Source of the DNA: Trichosporon coremiiforme
Lineage: Eukaryota; Basidiomycota; Tremellomycetes; Trichosporonales; Trichosporonaceae
Length of the DNA: 64,000 bases
Direction: 5' to 3'
Assembly (NCBI GenBank): GCA_039545355.1
Contig: BCJJ01000025.1
Coordinates: 584,820 to 648,819 of the forward strand
The notes under the pieces are model-generated. The model searched no databases. It had not been told where the DNA came from and was given only the letters and a program-made list of their open reading frames with translations. Below are positions 11,600-22,766 of the stretch, piece by piece. The position numbers were made by a program, and so were the translations under genes. The stretch's first letter is position 1. The number at the start of each line of letters is the position of its first letter.

Positions 11600-12354
11600 T
11601 TATCGTTGCTCGGCAGCCTCAGCAGGCTTCGCAGCGCCCTCAGCAGCAGCCTCGACTGCAGGAGCAGAGGCACTGCCCTCGATGAGTTTCAGCGCAGCCT
11701 TGCCCTCTGGGTTCGCCTCAATCTGGGCCTTGATGCTGTGCAGCTCGCGGAAGAGCTCAGTGCGGAGGAGCTTGCCGTAGGGTGTCAGTTTGGTCGCGGG
11801 CAGGGAGAGCTGGGGTGTCAGCGAGTGTTCTTCTCTTTCACTTGTGTGCAGTGCTGGTTCGGCCGACAGTCTGTCCCGAGCTGATCATCGTCTGGTTGGA
11901 GATGGCTACACTGACGGCACACAAGGTCCATCAGGTCGGAATGCAGACGCCGTCCAGTCAAAGCACAACACTGGAGCACATCATAGGCCATTCAGACCTC
12001 GTCCCGGACACAATCGTGCCCTCGGGGCATACTCACGAGCAGTCCCTCGACACCTCCAGCCTTGTCGACCGTCTTCTTATCCCGCGCTGCAAGCTTGACA
12101 CGCTTAAGCTGTGGTCCGCGAACGAACTTGCCCTCGTTGAGGTTGGCGAGGTTCTCGGCAATCGTGGAGGTGCCTCCGAGAATGTTGACGGGCATGTTCA
12201 TGATGTGCACGTTGGGCTTCCAGTTGCGCCGCGTCTTCTTGAGTGAGAAGGGCTTGTTGTTACCCGTCTGCTGCGCGGGAAGGGGCAGGATCGCGGCATG
12301 CGCGCGCTTCGTGAGCAGCTTTCGCGGAGCGAAGTTGCGCAGGGGGGCGGACAT
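11600..12354 (-). CDS. MRPL24: mitochondrial large-subunit ribosomal protein bL28m
   Basis: Component of the mitochondrial 54S subunit. The first exon encodes MSAPLRNFAPRKLLTKRAH, a basic Arg/Lys-rich N-terminus suited to mitochondrial import. It is followed by the L28 core, including SLKKTRRNWKPNVH and LKRVKLAARDKKTVDKAGGVEGLL. A 230-nt intron (GTGAGT after GGVEGLL, ending CGCTGACACCCCAG) joins it to LSLPATKLTPYGKLLRTELF and a C-terminal Ala/Glu-rich tail ending AEAAEQR. The bL28 assignment rests on the RRNWKPN and basic core motifs. The start ATG is the first in the exon and precedes the presequence directly. Confidence 0.85.
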
Positions 12355-14369
12355 CGTGAGTGGTGTTAGGGGTGGTGATGGCGAGGAGAGGTCAAATCTC
12401 GGCGTAGCCTTGATCGTCTCGCGGAGGTCGCAATGTGGACGAGACGGGCGTTTTTTTCTGATCAGTCCCGACCTCCACAATTTCCACGTGGCTCACCGAA
12501 ACCATCTGTGCCTGGCGCTGATCTGTGTGGTGAGTGAGTGGCATCTCGGCCGTTCTGAACGTTACAGCCATGCACGGCAGAGACTGCGGATTGACCACTG
12601 ATGCATCTCGCTACGTAGTGATCGTTCAACATCACCGTGGACACACCTCCTGCCCTCCCGCCCGGTGGCATCCCAAGCTGCGGTCGATAGCGGAGAACCT
12701 CTCCGACCGGGACCGGCAGCGCCGTCACGAAAGCGCGCTGCGGACTGCGAACTCGAAATCCAAAGAGCCATCACGAGTGTGGTGAGGCTCGAGCTTAGAG
12801 AGTTGGATGTTGGAGAGTTGAGGGATGTTGGAGAGTTGAGGGATGTTGGAGAGTTGAGGGATGTTGGAGAGTTGGATGATGAAGCCGTGCTTAGGGAAAA
12901 TGAGCTGGTCGGGTGGTCGTGCAACGTCATCTGGGACCCACGAGTGGTGTCCAAGGGCTGCTGGCCGATAGAGTCTGAACCTGGGTCCGCTATCGTGACC
13001 CTGCAGCTTGAAGCGGAGGGAATCTTTCGAGATGTCGTTGGCGATCGTGCAACTTCGCCGAGTCCGCCGGGCAATCTGCGGAGCTGGTTGAAGACAGGCG
13101 AGATTGCCCTCGCTGTTGTTGTTGGTTTGGTTGCGTCTGATGTCAGTTTCGATGCGAGTCGAGCTGTTGCGGGGGACGGAGGATCAGACTGAATGGAGAC
13201 GTACCTTCCACCAAAGCTTTGAGCTCTCGGGGTCTCGCAGCTGGCGCAGACATAGAAGGGATACTGGTGTTAGCGATGGAAGGAGCCATGCGAGTGATAT
13301 ACCTACTTGCATCAGCTACTGTGTGATCGTGCAACGTCACTAGTTCCACCTTGCGGTGTGATGAACCGTCGAATTGATGTCAGCTCGTCTCCCTCCATAA
13401 ATGGACCCGTATTTTCGCCACCGAGCCAGATCAAGTAGTACTCACTCAATCTCTCATGCTGTACCCCCATCCAAAGCGTGCGATCGTACAACTCATAGTG
13501 TCCACTTTAGGCCTGGTGTCTGGACCTGGGGTTAGCTTGGAATTCCGCGATTCAAAATGCTGGTGGATAGCTGCATCGCCTAGAGCAGAGCTCACCTTGC
13601 AGTCGAGTCGTCTTTCGTCTACCTGCTGAGGCACCGAGGCACCGAGCCGTTGGTCATGAGGAGGAGCGAAGAGTCCTGTCGTTAGCTGAATGTCGGTTTA
13701 GGAGGAGCTCACGCCTCGCCTCAACTCAGGCTCACGCGGCCACGACGCTTTGCTGGTGCTGGTCGTGGCTGAAGGAAGTTCCCGTGCAGAGAGAGAGAAG
13801 TAGAGGAAGGCAGGGGGGGTTTGTAGCGTCCAGAAAGTCATGGCAACGGATGTTGCGAGGGAAGGCACGACGGGGAAGGCACACAGCTCTCGAGAGAGGG
13901 GCGCAAACCTGTTTCGAGGTATCGAGGTGAGTTCTCGAGGGAAGGGATGCAGATCTTGTTCCAGACTGCCTCGTGTGCCTCACACTGGCCCCACCATTGG
14001 AGCTGCTGCTGAGATAGCGCCCTGAGACCGCATGCACGTTGGAAGTTTGCAGTCAAGATCGGATCTCGTCCGGCACATCTGCTGAGCCAAAAGCGCGTCA
14101 CTTCCGCATAGCAACCTCCCTTGGGGCAAGGAAAGAACGAGGAAGCATGCTGGCGAAATAAAAACACATACATGTTATGTCTACGGAGCTACGGTGGCCT
14201 ACCAGTGGGCCAGGCTACAGTGGGGAGAAGGAGAGAATCTAGTCGGTCTACGGTGGAATGTGTATGGTGTCATGGTGTTTGTTGTCGAAGGTGCCGAAAG
14301 AGCGCAGGCATGGCGGCAGGGCAGGTGTCACAAGTTGCATGTTTGTGGCAAGGGATCCTCTGGTGGTGG
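12355..14369. other. 2 kb intergenic with tandem and dispersed repeats
   Basis: No gene is supported. Both strands have open frames of about 170 codons at 12562-13192 only because of an 18-bp repeat whose length keeps frames open. Several degenerate copies of a GATCGTGCAACGTCA-like motif are scattered through it (near 12619, 12919, 13044, 13325, 13480). Confidence 0.4.
12801..12877. repeat. 18-bp tandem repeat, about 4 copies
   Basis: Unit GGATGTTGGAGAGTTGAG repeated with near identity, flanked by partial copies (AGAGAGTTGGATG). On the minus strand it would encode SPTSLN repeats. Confidence 0.8.
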
Positions 14370-15068
14370 TTACATCGATACGCCAAGGGCGACCGAGCTC
14401 GCGAGCAGTGTCAGCGCCATGCTTGCGGCGAGTCGGACAGCGTTCGAGCTCTGCGATGCGGCTGGACTCTTGCTCGCCGTCGTGCTCGGCTCAGCGGGCT
14501 TCTCGCATCCGCTCTTGGCCTCATTCTTCTCGAAGCACGCTGTCAGGGCGCTCTCGCTCAAGTTCGACACCTTGCACACGACGAGGCCACACTCGGAGCC
14601 CATCTGCGCCTCGCCCTTGACCTCGTCGCAGCACGCACGTGTCACGTTGTTGTAGTTCGAGTTGCATGAGACTTGGTCCTGGGCTAGCGTGCCTGGCCAC
14701 TTCCCCGAGGCGAACCAGGAGGCACCCTTCAGGCCGGGTGGGCCATGGCAGGTGCCGGTGTTGGACTCCGCCTCATCGGTGGTGGAGGCGGCAGAGGTGG
14801 AGGGGAATGCGGCAGAAGGGGAAGCGGAAACGGCAGAGTCGGAGTCGGCAGAAGGTGACGCGCCAAACTGGAGGAGGGAGGAGCCGGGCATCTCGGATGA
14901 GACAGAGGGAAGCTCGGCCGGGGCGGTGATCATGGGGGCGTCACCGGCATCGGCGAGGGAGGTGATGAGGGATACGGACATGGTCGCTACGCTGAAGAGT
15001 AGTGATGAAGAATAATGAACAAGCGACTGCATAAGCATAGTCGTAGTGCTATATGGTTGGCGCGCCAT
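14370..15068 (-). CDS. putative secreted GPI-anchored Ser/Ala-rich surface protein
   Basis: Intronless open frame of 232 codons. The N-terminal part (from MLMQSLVHYSSSLLFSVAT) is hydrophobic and could be a signal peptide. A Ser/Ala/Thr/Pro-rich stalk follows, then a Cys-containing domain with TCHGPPGLKGASWFASG, SCNSNYNNVTRACCDEVKG and CGLVVCKVSNLSESALTACF. Another Ser/Thr-rich linker leads to a hydrophobic C-terminus (VRLAASMALTLLASSVALG), the layout of fungal GPI-anchored wall proteins. Eight cysteines and N-glycosylation sites (NVT, NLS) support extracellular location. The exact start is uncertain: ATGs at 15068, 15038 and further in are all possible, with 15038 giving the neatest signal peptide. 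Confidence 0.7.
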   Translation of the reverse strand: MARQPYSTTTMLMQSLVHYSSSLLFSVATMSVSLITSLADAGDAPMITAPAELPSVSSEMPGSSLLQFGASPSADSDSAVSASPSAAFPSTSAASTTDEAESNTGTCHGPPGLKGASWFASGKWPGTLAQDQVSCNSNYNNVTRACCDEVKGEAQMGSECGLVVCKVSNLSESALTACFEKNEAKSGCEKPAEPSTTASKSPAASQSSNAVRLAASMALTLLASSVALGVSM

Positions 15069-15556
15069 GGCCGATGACCAGTAGTCCCTAGGGGTGCTAA
15101 GGTGCGACTGTGCCGGTGCAGTGTAATTTTGGACGGCTACACGGACGTTCGGTGCGGTTCGTGCGTGGCTGCATGCCCGACAATTGGTGCGGCCGGTGCG
15201 GCGGCGTATCGAGGGACACGGGCGGGGAGGGCTGGCTGAAAGGACGACGTGGCTTCAAGCGGGGGCCCAAGGCCAAATGCACGCGTTAGCGTACTGCCAT
15301 AGGGGAAGCCATCTGCTGCGCCCGGATCCGTTTCACTGGAACGGAAGGAAACGACGAAGCCGCACCAGAAACGCACTGTTACTGCGCACACTGACCCTCA
15401 TGGCACCGTCGCATGCCGGAACGGCACCGGTCGCGATCGAGCAGTGACATGCATGCGACATGCCACTTGCCACTGAGAAAATATTGATCCCGGCTGACCG
15501 ACAGCGTCATCGAGAACACGCAGGTGGAGGCCGTTCACCTTGCCACCCAAGGTTGA

Positions 15557-15720
15557 CTAACGCTCCATCTCCTCAGCATGCCGCCGATCCCTTCGATGGA
15601 CCAGTGCAGATACATAGTCCTCCAGCTCGAGAAGGGTGGCTATGACTCCATTCCCCCGCCGTAGGAGCTCAATCTTCTCACTGCGGCAGAGTTCTGCTTG
15701 CTTGTCCAGCAGGTACTCAG
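15557..15720 (-). pseudogene. coding-like fragment on minus strand, no intact gene
   Basis: A 52-codon stretch reads YLLDKQAELCRSEKIELLRR, then NGVIATLLELEDYVSALVH and ends RRHAEEMER with a stop. It is charged and helix-like, as expected of real protein. The upstream coding-like sequence (from an ATG near 15814, ending ASQYEL) is one base out of frame, with no good splice site to reconcile them. It may be a gene remnant or an exon of a gene I could not assemble. Confidence 0.25.
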
Positions 15721-15929
15721 CTCATACTGACTGGCTCCGATGAGACGATGGCGGCTCGGAATAGCGGGAGTGCTGCGGAGCAACGTGAGGCACTTCTCCG
15801 GACTCGAGGGCATGGCTGTGAGTGCACCCTTCTTCCCTCCGCATCCAGCCCAATTCTGACGGCGGGACACTGGGTGCACGTCGACAGCTGCGAGACTGAG
15901 GTCAGCAAGCCGCAACTCTACGATCGGGG

Positions 15930-16365
15930 GTGGGGAAGAGGGAGGCTGACTGCCTTGCCTTTGGCCCCTATGGCGCTGAAGACGTCACGAGGGCGTACAT
16001 GGATGACTGGGGAGAGTGTCTCCAGTGTCGCACTGAGAAGCGCCTCGGGCAGGATGGGCAGCTGACAGGTGAGCAGGAGCTGGCTAGAGTAAGTTCGCTG
16101 CAACACACTTCCTTCCCTTTGGATCCCAACACTGTATCACTGACCCTATCCCAGGCCCTCGCGACATACAGTCAGGCAACACTGGAACATGAGTGAGGAG
16201 GAAAAGGCTCACCTTGCGAGCATGGACAAGGCGCAGGCAAGGTGGATTGCGGATGACCAGCGGCGAGACTGTGAGGCCAAGGAGAGGGATCTGAGAGGGA
16301 AGGGAAGGGAGAGTGGAACGCAGGAGTGGAAGGAGGACAGGAGCGAGGATGGAAAGAAAGACTAG
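15930..16365 (+). pseudogene. coding-like fragments on plus strand, frame-disrupted
   Basis: Contains KREADCLAFGPYGAEDVTRA, YMDDWGECLQCRTEKRLG and LTGEQELAR followed by GTAAGT. A plausible intron ends CTGACCCTATCCCAG before ALATYSQATLEHE. The next coding-like block, MSEEEKAHLASMDKAQARWI and a highly charged tail, is in a different frame. Function is not recognised. It lies next to an opposite-strand fragment, suggesting an eroded locus. Confidence 0.3.
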
Positions 16366-16485
16366 CAGTTTATTAGTAGACATGTGTAGACATTAGACAT
16401 GAAGAATACCCCTGTTTGCGCACCACCCACCATCCGTGACCACGCAATGTCGGCCCTATCTTGAATGGTGCATGCAAATGATGAT

Positions 16486-17418
16486 CTAGTTACGGCTAAA
16501 GGGTATCCGGAACCCAGAGAGGAGAGCGCGGGCAAACTCCTGCGAGTCGTTTCCGCGGAGGTTGGTCTTGAACACGATGTCGAATCCGTGGAGGCGGGGG
16601 TAGGAGTCGATGCTGTTCTCGATCTGAGGGAAGAGGCCCATGGCGGTGGGAGGGAGACCGAGGGCGACGACACCAGAGAGGGCGGAGGGAGTGTTCTTGT
16701 TGGACGAGACACCAGGGAGCTTGAAGCCAGGGTAGTCGCGGAGGCGGGGGAGGACGAACTCGACCAAGCTCTGGAGGAAGTCGTACATGGGCTCCCCCTT
16801 GATCTCGACCTTGGTCGAGATGGGCATGCCCTTGCGGAGCTTCCAGGCAGCAGCGGATTTGCGTGCACGCAGGACCTGAACACCCTCATTCATGCGGCCG
16901 GCACCCTTCTCCGACTCTCCTGAGACGGCGCGCAGCGCCATGATCGCGTCCAGCAGTGCCTGCTTCGTTCCGACTGCCTCCTTGACCATCGAGTGGATTG
17001 TGATGCTCTCGAGCATGGGGATCAGTTCCGGCGTGATGGGGCGGTTCAGCGGACGTTCCGGGCGGTTACCGCGTGGCATGGCCTTCGGCCGGTTCGCCTC
17101 GTATCCCGTCACGACAGGCGGCGGCTGCGCAGCCTTCTCAGCAGCCTTTCTAGCCTCAGCCTCGTACACCTGGTTCGCACGGTGGTTGTACGCCATGTAC
17201 ATCATGTCCGTCTCAAGCGTCTGCGCGTAGTGGTCACCGTAGCGTGAGGGATGTGTCGGACCCAGGTGGATCGCAGGGATGACCCAGTCATTGGCGGCAG
17301 TGTCCTGAGCCTTGGTTGATGAAGAGGCGTGGCGAGCGGGGACGAGGATGGAGGGAGCTGAAGGGCGCAGCACCCGGCTGGCGGACGCCGCGGAGTTGAC
17401 GGCAGAGCGGAGCGACAT
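16486..17418 (-). CDS. MRPL7: mitochondrial large-subunit ribosomal protein uL5m
   Basis: Mitochondrial ribosomal protein of the L5 family. The start MSLRSAVNSAASASRVLRPS is a typical presequence (Arg, Ser, Ala, no acids), followed by LVPARHASSSTKA. The L5 domain appears as LESITIHSMVKEAVGTKQAL, then KIRKG-like WKLRKGMPISTKVEIKGEPM, FLQSLVEFVLPRLRDYPGFK and a C-terminal SYPRLHGFDIVFKTN. The gene is intronless, 310 residues. An in-frame upstream ATG (17622) exists, but the presequence argues for 17418. It is divergent from TRS85, 340 bases away. Confidence 0.9.
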   Translation of the reverse strand: MSLRSAVNSAASASRVLRPSAPSILVPARHASSSTKAQDTAANDWVIPAIHLGPTHPSRYGDHYAQTLETDMMYMAYNHRANQVYEAEARKAAEKAAQPPPVVTGYEANRPKAMPRGNRPERPLNRPITPELIPMLESITIHSMVKEAVGTKQALLDAIMALRAVSGESEKGAGRMNEGVQVLRARKSAAAWKLRKGMPISTKVEIKGEPMYDFLQSLVEFVLPRLRDYPGFKLPGVSSNKNTPSALSGVVALGLPPTAMGLFPQIENSIDSYPRLHGFDIVFKTNLRGNDSQEFARALLSGFRIPFSRN

Positions 17419-17757
17419 GGTCGAGGTGTGGGGTGACAACAAGATGGTCGATCGAGATAAGCAAAAGATCGAGCTGGCCGCTGCGTCTCGCTCCGGTGCA
17501 GCGAAATCTCGACTGTTTGGCCGGCCGAATCCGTGAAATGGTCGGACGGAAGAAAAAAGGCACGCGACCACCTCCACCATCCCCTCCTGGCGCCTATCTC
17601 GCCTACCAGCCAGCTGCGTCATGGACTGGCAGGTGGCCCCTCACGCCGGTGCAGCGATGCTGGTGCGGGCAGACCATGTCATCGGCACTCACTATCGACG
17701 GCCAGACCTTCCTGGATAGCCTTTGATCACCGATTCGAGCGCGGCACACTCGGCACA

Positions 17758-20700
17758 ATGCCCTCGCCGCCCCTATCGATCATCCAGTCGCTGTCACCCC
17801 GCGTCGCAGTCCTTGCCAGTGACGATGTCAACGACTCGTGCAATGCCAACGGCTGCAAGGGCCTCGAAGAGCTCCTCCGACCATGGGAGGGCGGCACAGA
17901 GCGGGGTGAGTCGAGCTGACATCAGCGGTTCATCAAGTCCAGTCAACTGACGCCCAGTGTCCGTCCTGTCGTCGACACTCCAGCCGACTGTGCACCCGAG
18001 CTTCCCTCTGCGCTTCGTATCCTACCCGAGTGTGTACCAGCAGTTGAGCTCGCCGAACCCGGATATCATCGTCGACCTGATCGGATCATGCGTCGGGAAG
18101 CACTCACCTGGTAGGTCGCTGATATGGCGCTGGACCTGACGCCCAGTTGAGGACCAGCAGTACCCGACAACGCGGGCACTGCTGTTGTCATCACGCCCGC
18201 TCGCGCCGCACGAGACTTTCAACCACCCTGTCGGCGTCATGATTGCGATCTCAACGACGACGCCGGACCCGATGGGCACGCTGACGAGTCTCTATGGACA
18301 AGCGGTCGGAAGTGGTGCGCAAGCTGCTCCTTGGATGGACGGCGTGCAGGTGCTCAGATTCTTTGTCGTCGTGCACGACGTTGCGAAGGCGGGACTCTCA
18401 CTCGTCAAGGCTGAGGAGCTGCTCGCGAACGTGAAGAAGGCGTACGGACCGCACTCGACTCTGCTCGTCATCAACTCGCGGCAACAGGCTGGCGACGTCT
18501 CGACGGAAGTGACTACTGCCGACGGCCCGGATAGCCAGGGCGACGCCGGCGCACTGTCCCAGATTTACGCGAACGCACTCTCATCATTAACATTATCGCC
18601 CATGGGCGCGGCTGCGCAAATGGAGGAAGACGCCCCGACGAAAACATACGCGAGCCTTCTAACGTCGGAGGACATACAGCGCCTCATGGCGCTCGTGCGC
18701 GAGCTCGTCGTCCAGAGCCTCGTGCCGTGGATGGAGGCGAGGATCCGAGAGTGGAACGAGGCGTACCAGTCGTCCCGCCGCGGACTGACGGGCAGGCTCT
18801 TCGGCGCCGGACGAAAACTCTTCTCCTCGCGCCCCTCAAGTCCTAGCACAACTTCGGGCCCAGCAGGCTACAACGCCATCAAGGGGTACTACCCGGTCAA
18901 CTCGCCTGATGGACTCTCCCGCCGCCTCGCCGACTTTGCCTTCATGCTCCGCGACTATCGGTATGCTGCCGGTGTGTACGACTCGCTGCGAAGAGACTAC
19001 GTTCAGGATAAGGCGTGGCGGAACGCTGCGGCTGCAAACGAGATGGTCGGCCTGAGTCAGTTGCTGTCCAACAGCTTCTTCCTTCCAAATACCCCGCCCG
19101 GATCAATGGTGCCGTTCACGACACTGCAGCACACCGAGATCTCGACGTGCCTCGAGAACGCTGTCATCTCATACTACCAGCACGGCCCACCGGGGCACAT
19201 TCAGCTTGACGCGCTACGTGCGACTGTTCTGTACTACGAGGCGTGGAAGGCGATCCAGGAGTGGCGCGGGGTGGGCTCCGCACTAGTCAGGGGTGCGGGC
19301 GAGGCGGACGAGGTGCCCTGCGCTGTGCTCGTCGAGGAGGCGGCGGCCGCGGATGTTAAGGGCGGGAAGAGCAAACGCGGCAGCCGGCGACAGTCGCTGC
19401 ACCTCGTCATGGCGGCCAAGAAGTACGAGAAGGCGGGGTACAAGCTGTTCTCGCGGCGGTGTCTCGAGCAGGCTGCGTCGCTCATGCGCAGCGCACCGTG
19501 GAAAGCCGCGCTGGATAACCTCGAGTACGCTCTCGGGCGGCAGGCGTACACTCTCGGCGAGAGTGCGGTCGCTGTCGAGCACTTCCTCCGCTTACTGAAG
19601 CGCGAGGATACGAGCTCGCCCGGCCAATCCATGGTGCTCGAGGACATGGCGCTCGCGTACGAGCACCTGCAGAACCACCCCGACCAGCTCGAAGCGGCCA
19701 AGGGCAAGCTCAAGCTGCCAACGCCCATCTTTGACGTGTCCAAGACCAAGATCCTCCTGCCGGAGGCATCGTCGGGGGACAGCACCGAGGGCTGGGAGAT
19801 GCTCGAGAAGAAGACGCTGGCGAATTGGGACCGCAAGGGGAAGAAGCCGCTGAGTATCCTCCCGGACCCGAGGAAGATCGCTGCCTGCGTAGGCGAGACG
19901 CTCTACGTCGAGCTCATCGCCAGCAATCCCCTCAACGCGCCCATCGTGCTCGAGAACCTGACCATCAGCGTCGAGCCAGCTGCGGCCGTCGAGGTGCAGA
20001 CAATCGACGAGGTGGCGCTCGCGCCGTACGAGACGGGCGCGATCCGGCTCGCTATCACGCCCACGGCCGAGGGACCCTTCACCGTCGCCAACGCGACGTT
20101 CATCTTCCACCGCTTCCTTCCTTGCGTCGAGAGCCTCGAGCGTAAGGGCAAGCGCCTGTTTGCGACGAAGCCGCAGCGACTCACGCCCATGTACGCCAGG
20201 GACACCTCGCTGACAGTACACGCTGAGGCGACACGGCCTCGGCTCGAGATCGAGCTCACCGGCGTCCCGGGAAGCATGTTCGAGGGCGAAATAGTCGACG
20301 CTGAAATCACGCTGCGGAACAAGGGTACGCTCGGCGTCGAGAACGTCCAGCTCATCACGAACCACTATGGCGCCATCGTCTCGCGTAGGTTGTACCACAG
20401 CAGCCAGTAACTGACAGCAGATACCTCGCATTCGAATACCCCTGCATCGATACCCAACCGCATCCAGCCAATCGCTCCTGTGTCGCTATACGACGGCATG
20501 ATCGAGGCGGGCAAGAACGTCACTGTGCCGGTTGTGTTCACGGCCGTGGCTCCAGGCGCGCTTGACGTCAAGGCTCTTGCCATCTTCTCCGCGGCCGGCA
20601 CCGATGTGCTCGGGTGCTCCCGAATGTCACGCGCGGCCGAGGTGCGCCAGGCGCTCGCGATCAGCACCGAGGTTGCGCCGGCACGGAAAGGCTATTTCCT

Positions 20701-21708
20701 GGCCGTCACCGTCACAAACCACGCTGACGTCCCGCTCGAGGTTACGGGCCTGAGCGCGGTGTCAGAGTACTGGCATCTGGCCTCCCCGGCGGATGTGTTG
20801 TCTGAGCCCCTGTTGCCGCAGCAGACGCAGCGGCTCGTGTTGAGCGTGCAGCCATGTGAAGCGTCCGTCGACTTAACGCAGGGTCGTCTCGTGTCAAATC
20901 TCGGCCACGTCCTCGCCGGCCGGCCGGAGGCGATTGAGGCCATCGAACCTGTCAGTGTCAAGCTGCAGGTGCCAACCGCAGAGTACCTCCGCGCAAGGCG
21001 AGCATGGCGATTGCGGTTCGCGACTGAGCACTTCCCGACACTGCCGCGGGAGCTCGTGCCCCGTATTCTGCCTCTGCTGGACCCGCTCGAGCTCGATCTC
21101 GTCGCCTCCTGGGCGGCTGGCAACCGGTACGGCTTCACGTGTGCGCATGGCATCCGGCCAGCACCCGCGTTCAGTCTCGTTGAGTGTCTCCGCGGGGGCG
21201 AGTCAACAGCCAAGCGGACAATGTACGAGGAGACAGGGCGGCAGATGCGCGCGCTGAACGAGGCGGTGCTCGAGGGTGTCTTTGCTGATGAGGTGGACCC
21301 ACTGCTCGTGCGGACGCGGGTGCCATCGGCTCAGCAGGGACGAGTGACCCATGACTTCACCAAGGGGTAAGCTGCATTACAGACTGCGGTTAGCTAACAA
21401 ACAGTTCTCTGTCGCTTCCTGTTGAGCTCGAGCTTGAAAACCGAAGCCCAATGCTGCCAGTTCGCTGGATCTTGAACCTCCCCCAGGGGTCAGTGTACAC
21501 TGGCACTCTGTCGCACCGCGGCACACTCCCCGCCGGCGGCCGTGCAGGCGTCAAGACACATGTGTGGGTGTGCGAGCCCGGGCGTGTGCCGCTCGGCGGC
21601 TGGGAGGTGATCCGGGAGACTGGTGATGGCGAGACCGATGGCGAGTGGGTGCCGCGCATGAGCTGGATCGGTGCCGGCGGCGGCAGCGTGGAAGTCGCCG
21701 CAGTGTAG
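17758..21708 (+). CDS. TRS85: TRAPP III subunit Trs85/TRAPPC8
   Basis: Subunit of the TRAPPIII tethering complex, acting in autophagy and Golgi traffic as part of the Ypt1/Rab1 GEF. The first exon begins MPSPPLSIIQSLSPRVAVLA. Introns follow after ERG and after GKHSP, linking to HETFNHPVGVMIAIST, a conserved N-terminal Trs85 element. Further motifs are VRELVVQSLVPWMEARIREW, GYYPVNSPDGLSRRLADFAF, MLRDYRYAAGVYDSLRRDY and AAANEMVGLSQLL. Two introns near the 3' end (at about 20390 and 21370, both with CTGACAGCAG or CTAACAAACAG acceptors) lead to beta-rich C-terminal domains ending GGGSVEVAAV. Spliced length is about 1,260 residues, in the family range. Confidence 0.9.
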
Positions 21709-21830
21709 AGGAGGGGATAGACGTAGGTGTTCATAGATGCCAGACATACACATACAACTGCAGATAATCAGCGGCAGACCCGTTGTACATGTATTAATGC
21801 GCATGTCATTTGGACTTGGTAGCTTCAAGA

Positions 21831-21894
21831 GAGCACGGGAGCACGGGAGCACGGGAGCACGGGAGCATGGGAGCACGGGAGCATGGGAGCACGG
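21831..21894. repeat. 8-bp tandem repeat, 8 copies
   Basis: Unit GAGCACGG repeated eight times; two copies read GAGCATGG. Confidence 0.9.
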
Positions 21895-22238
21895 CACATG
21901 CACAATGCGCGCGACATGAGGTCACGAGCCCAGGCCCAAGCCGGAAGCATGCCAAGCACCAACCAACCATGCATGGTTTGGTTGATCTTGATCAAGTCAC
22001 GACGTGCGCAAGATCAAGATCAGGATCACGCGTGATTTGTGATCCCCGTGCCTGAAAGGGTGGACGTTCTACTATGAGTCACGTGACAAGCGGGCTACGC
22101 TTGGAGATCACAGTGTGTCGGCTAGCGTGATCTGTGACGCACGGTATCAAAACATAACTGCACTCGTCACTGCCCCGTTGACGCCGCCACCGAACAACTC
22201 AGGGCCCACCCTCCCACCCTCTCGGCGCCGCTTGGAGG

Positions 22239-22244
22239 TTATAA
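22239..22244 (+). promoter_or_regulatory. TATA-like element of histone H4
   Basis: TTATAA about 90 bases upstream of the H4 start codon, followed by a pyrimidine-rich leader. Confidence 0.4.
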
Positions 22245-22332
22245 GCCCTTCGTCACATCTGCCTTCTCCCCATCAACTCAACTCCACTTCTCTCTCTACC
22301 ACCACCACCCCCCCACTACTACTCAATCAACA

Positions 22333-22766
<434 letters not shown>

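Larger units (their letters stand above)
21709..22332 (+). promoter_or_regulatory. histone H4 upstream region with palindrome cluster
   Basis: Between TRS85 and histone H4. It contains, in order, a tandem 8-bp repeat, AACCATGCATGGTT (21965-21978), CTTGATCAAG (21987-21996), ATCACGCGTGAT (22025-22036, core ACGCGT identical to the MluI cell-cycle box) and GTCACGTGAC (22078-22087). A TATA-like TTATAA is at 22239-22244, about 90 bases before the H4 ATG. The 5'UTR is CT-rich. Confidence 0.5.
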
